Shown here one piece after another: positions 6,380 through 7,602 of a DNA stretch of 7,602 nt; positions within the stretch are counted from its first letter, which is position 1; every line of letters begins with the position of its first letter. Both the position numbers and the translations under genes were made by a program. The notes beneath the pieces are model-generated. The model ran no database searches. It was not told the DNA's origin and was given only the letters and a program-made list of their open reading frames with translations. The stretch covers positions 1 to 7,602 of the forward strand of contig JAEXTE010000114.1 of the NCBI GenBank assembly GCA_023453655.1. Reading direction: 5' to 3'. The stretch is from Pseudomonadota bacterium. GTDB lineage: Bacteria > Pseudomonadota > Gammaproteobacteria > Xanthomonadales > Xanthomonadaceae.

Positions 6380-7384
6380 ATGAGCGTCACCATCAAGGAT
6401 GTGGCACGGGAGGCGAACGTCTCGGTGGCCACCGTCTCGCGGGCCCTCAACGGGCATCCCAACGTCGCCGAGGACGTGCGCCAGCGGGTGCTGGGCATCG
6501 CCGACCGGTTGCGCTACAGCCCGCACCATGCCGCGCGCAGCCTCAGCAGCCGGCGCACCCAGACCATCGGCGTGGTGCTGCCGGACCTGTACGGCGAGTT
6601 CTTCTCCGAGCTGATGCGCGGCATCGACCAGGTGGCGCGCGAACGCGGCCTGCACCTGCTGGTGTCCAGCTACCACGGCAACCCGCGCGAGCAGGGCGCC
6701 GCACTGCGCACCATGCGCGGCCGCGTCGACGGGCTGCTGCTGATGTCGCCCTTCGTCGCCGGCGCCGAAGCGCTGGCCGCCGACCTGCCGCCGATGCCGG
6801 TGGTGCTGATGAATCCCGCGCTGGTGGTGGAAGGCCAGGCGTCGGTGGGCGTGGACAACCATGGCGGCGCGATGGCGATGGTGCGCCATCTGGTCGAGGC
6901 CGGGCATCGCAGCATCGCCTTCATCGCCGGACCGGAGGACAACTTCGACGCCGGGGAACGCCTGCGCGGCTATCGCGATGCGCTGTCGCAGCTGTTGCCC
7001 GGCGTGGAGCCGCAGGTGCTGCCGGGCGACTTCGGCGAGGCCTCGGGGCATCGGGCGGGACAGGCGCTGCTGGAAGGCCCGCAGCGCCCGGACGCCGTTT
7101 TCGCCGCCAACGACATGATGGCGCTGGGTTGTCTGTTCGCCTTCAGCCAGGGCGGTCTGCGGGTGCCCGGCGACATCGCGCTGGCGGGCTTCGACGACAT
7201 ACCGCTTTCGCGCTACGTACACCCGCCCTTAACGACGATGCGGGTCGAGATCGCCGAACTCGGCGCCCGTGCCATCCAGCGCCTGCTGGCGGACGAGCAG
7301 GACGGCCCCCATCCGTCCCGCTCCTGCGAACTGCTGCAGCCGAAGCTGGTCGTGCGTGCGTCGAGCCATGGAGGTAGCGGATGA
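6380..7384 (+). CDS. LacI/GalR-family transcriptional regulator
   Basis: A 334-residue sugar-responsive DNA-binding regulator, usually a repressor released by a sugar ligand. The N-terminal helix-turn-helix is textbook (TIKDVAREANVSVATVSRAL, about residues 4-23). Its recognition helix carries Val16-Ala17 at the specificity positions, as in GalR (Val-Ala) and close to CcpA (Met-Ala). The hinge helix follows (SPHHAARSL, about 47-55), with Leu55 placed to insert at the central CpG of an operator. The periplasmic-binding-protein-like sensor domain runs from about 62 to 330, with IGVVLPDLYGEFFSELMRGI, the conserved VDN (158-160), FAANDMMALG (241-250) and ALAGFDDIPLSRYVHPPLTT (267-286). Length is normal. 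It lies directly after bglX, and a matching operator sits before bglX, so it probably controls this locus. The ligand is unknown; glucose or a beta-glucoside is a guess. Confidence 0.95.
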   Translation: MSVTIKDVAREANVSVATVSRALNGHPNVAEDVRQRVLGIADRLRYSPHHAARSLSSRRTQTIGVVLPDLYGEFFSELMRGIDQVARERGLHLLVSSYHGNPREQGAALRTMRGRVDGLLLMSPFVAGAEALAADLPPMPVVLMNPALVVEGQASVGVDNHGGAMAMVRHLVEAGHRSIAFIAGPEDNFDAGERLRGYRDALSQLLPGVEPQVLPGDFGEASGHRAGQALLEGPQRPDAVFAANDMMALGCLFAFSQGGLRVPGDIALAGFDDIPLSRYVHPPLTTMRVEIAELGARAIQRLLADEQDGPHPSRSCELLQPKLVVRASSHGGSG

Positions 7385-7478
7385 GTTGACCCTCGCGGCT
7401 CTTGCCGCTGCCGGAGTCGAAGTGAGACCCGTTCCGTCCCGATCTCGATCCCCCGTTTCAACGACGACTGCTTGCCCT

Positions 7479-7485
7479 GGGAGGG
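7479..7485 (+). promoter_or_regulatory. Ribosome-binding site of the exported protein at the window end
   Basis: GGGAGGG seven bases before the ATG at 7493 is a strong ribosome-binding site and supports that ATG. The rest of the 108-base spacer after the regulator gene (7385-7492) holds a 5+4+5 hairpin (7395-7408, no T-run) and a TTGACC at 7386-7391 without a matching -10 box. Confidence 0.75.
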
Positions 7486-7492
7486 CACCACG

Positions 7493-7602
7493 ATGAATCG
7501 CAAGTCACGTCACGCAATGCGCGGTTTGGAGCGCAGCCTGCTCAGCTGCGCCTTGGCCGGCTGCATGCTGCTGTCCGCGCCGGCCGTGGCCCAGTCCACC
7601 GC
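7493..7602 (+). CDS. Exported protein, probable TonB-dependent receptor, N-terminus only
   Basis: The first 36 codons of a gene that continues beyond the window. The peptide has a basic start (MNRKSRHAMRGLER), a hydrophobic core (about 15-29) and a likely signal peptidase I site after AVA at residue 33, followed by QST. From memory, N-termini of this form are common in Xanthomonadaceae TonB-dependent (Oar-like) outer-membrane receptors, whose mature parts begin with QSTA-like residues. Such receptors import oligosaccharides and are often next to LacI-type regulators and glycosidases, which fits bglX and the regulator just upstream. An alternative is a lipoprotein, because LAGC at 21-24 fits a lipobox. 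No functional domain is inside the window, so the export signal is firm and the receptor identity is inference. Confidence 0.6.
   Translation, partial: MNRKSRHAMRGLERSLLSCALAGCMLLSAPAVAQST

Noticed and set aside
5873..7222. 449-codon minus-strand open frame across bglX and the regulator
   Set aside because: It spans two well-supported genes on the opposite strand and their spacer and has no recognisable domain.
7395..7408. Hairpin GCGGC-TCTT-GCCGC after the regulator gene, as a terminator
   Set aside because: Only five pairs and no following T-run, so intrinsic termination is not supported.
7385..7492. A second LacI-type operator before the receptor-like gene
   Set aside because: No CpG-centred palindrome resembling the bglX site is visible in this spacer, so direct control of the receptor by the regulator is not supported here.

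Overview
The window is a high-GC stretch from a gammaproteobacterium, most likely of the Xanthomonadaceae (Xanthomonas, Lysobacter or Luteimonas type). Three things point there: the GC-rich codon use, the close match of ScpA, YciI and the window-end signal peptide to proteins I remember from that family, and the long RluB tail. No species is assigned.

Left half, minus strand, read from 3324 down to 1: scpA, scpB and rluB form a co-directional cluster. ScpA and ScpB are the kleisin and winged-helix partners of the SMC condensin, used in chromosome organisation and segregation. RluB is a 23S rRNA pseudouridine synthase and runs off the left edge. scpB and rluB overlap by 8 bases. ScpB carries an acidic C-terminal tail of about 120 residues, and RluB carries a long basic tail. 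A gap of about 350 bases (3325-3674) separates scpA from the divergent yciI, which has its own promoter-like sequence inside an inverted repeat.

Right half, plus strand: yciI (3675-3986) is followed by bglX, a periplasmic family 3 beta-glucosidase (4068-6350). After 29 bases comes a LacI/GalR-family regulator (6380-7384). After a further 108 bases lies the start of an exported protein (7493 to the end), which looks like a TonB-dependent receptor signal peptide. A GalR/CcpA-type 14-base operator lies over the likely -10 box of bglX. The regulator's recognition helix carries the Val-Ala pair expected to read this operator class. The simplest reading is a small glucan/oligoglucoside utilisation locus: an outer-membrane receptor imports an oligosaccharide, BglX trims it in the periplasm, and the LacI-type protein represses until a sugar signal arrives.

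I see no RNA genes, insertion sequences, CRISPR arrays or phage genes. The region looks like ordinary chromosome. The regulator-operator pairing is the most testable point, and nothing here requires a new biological system.
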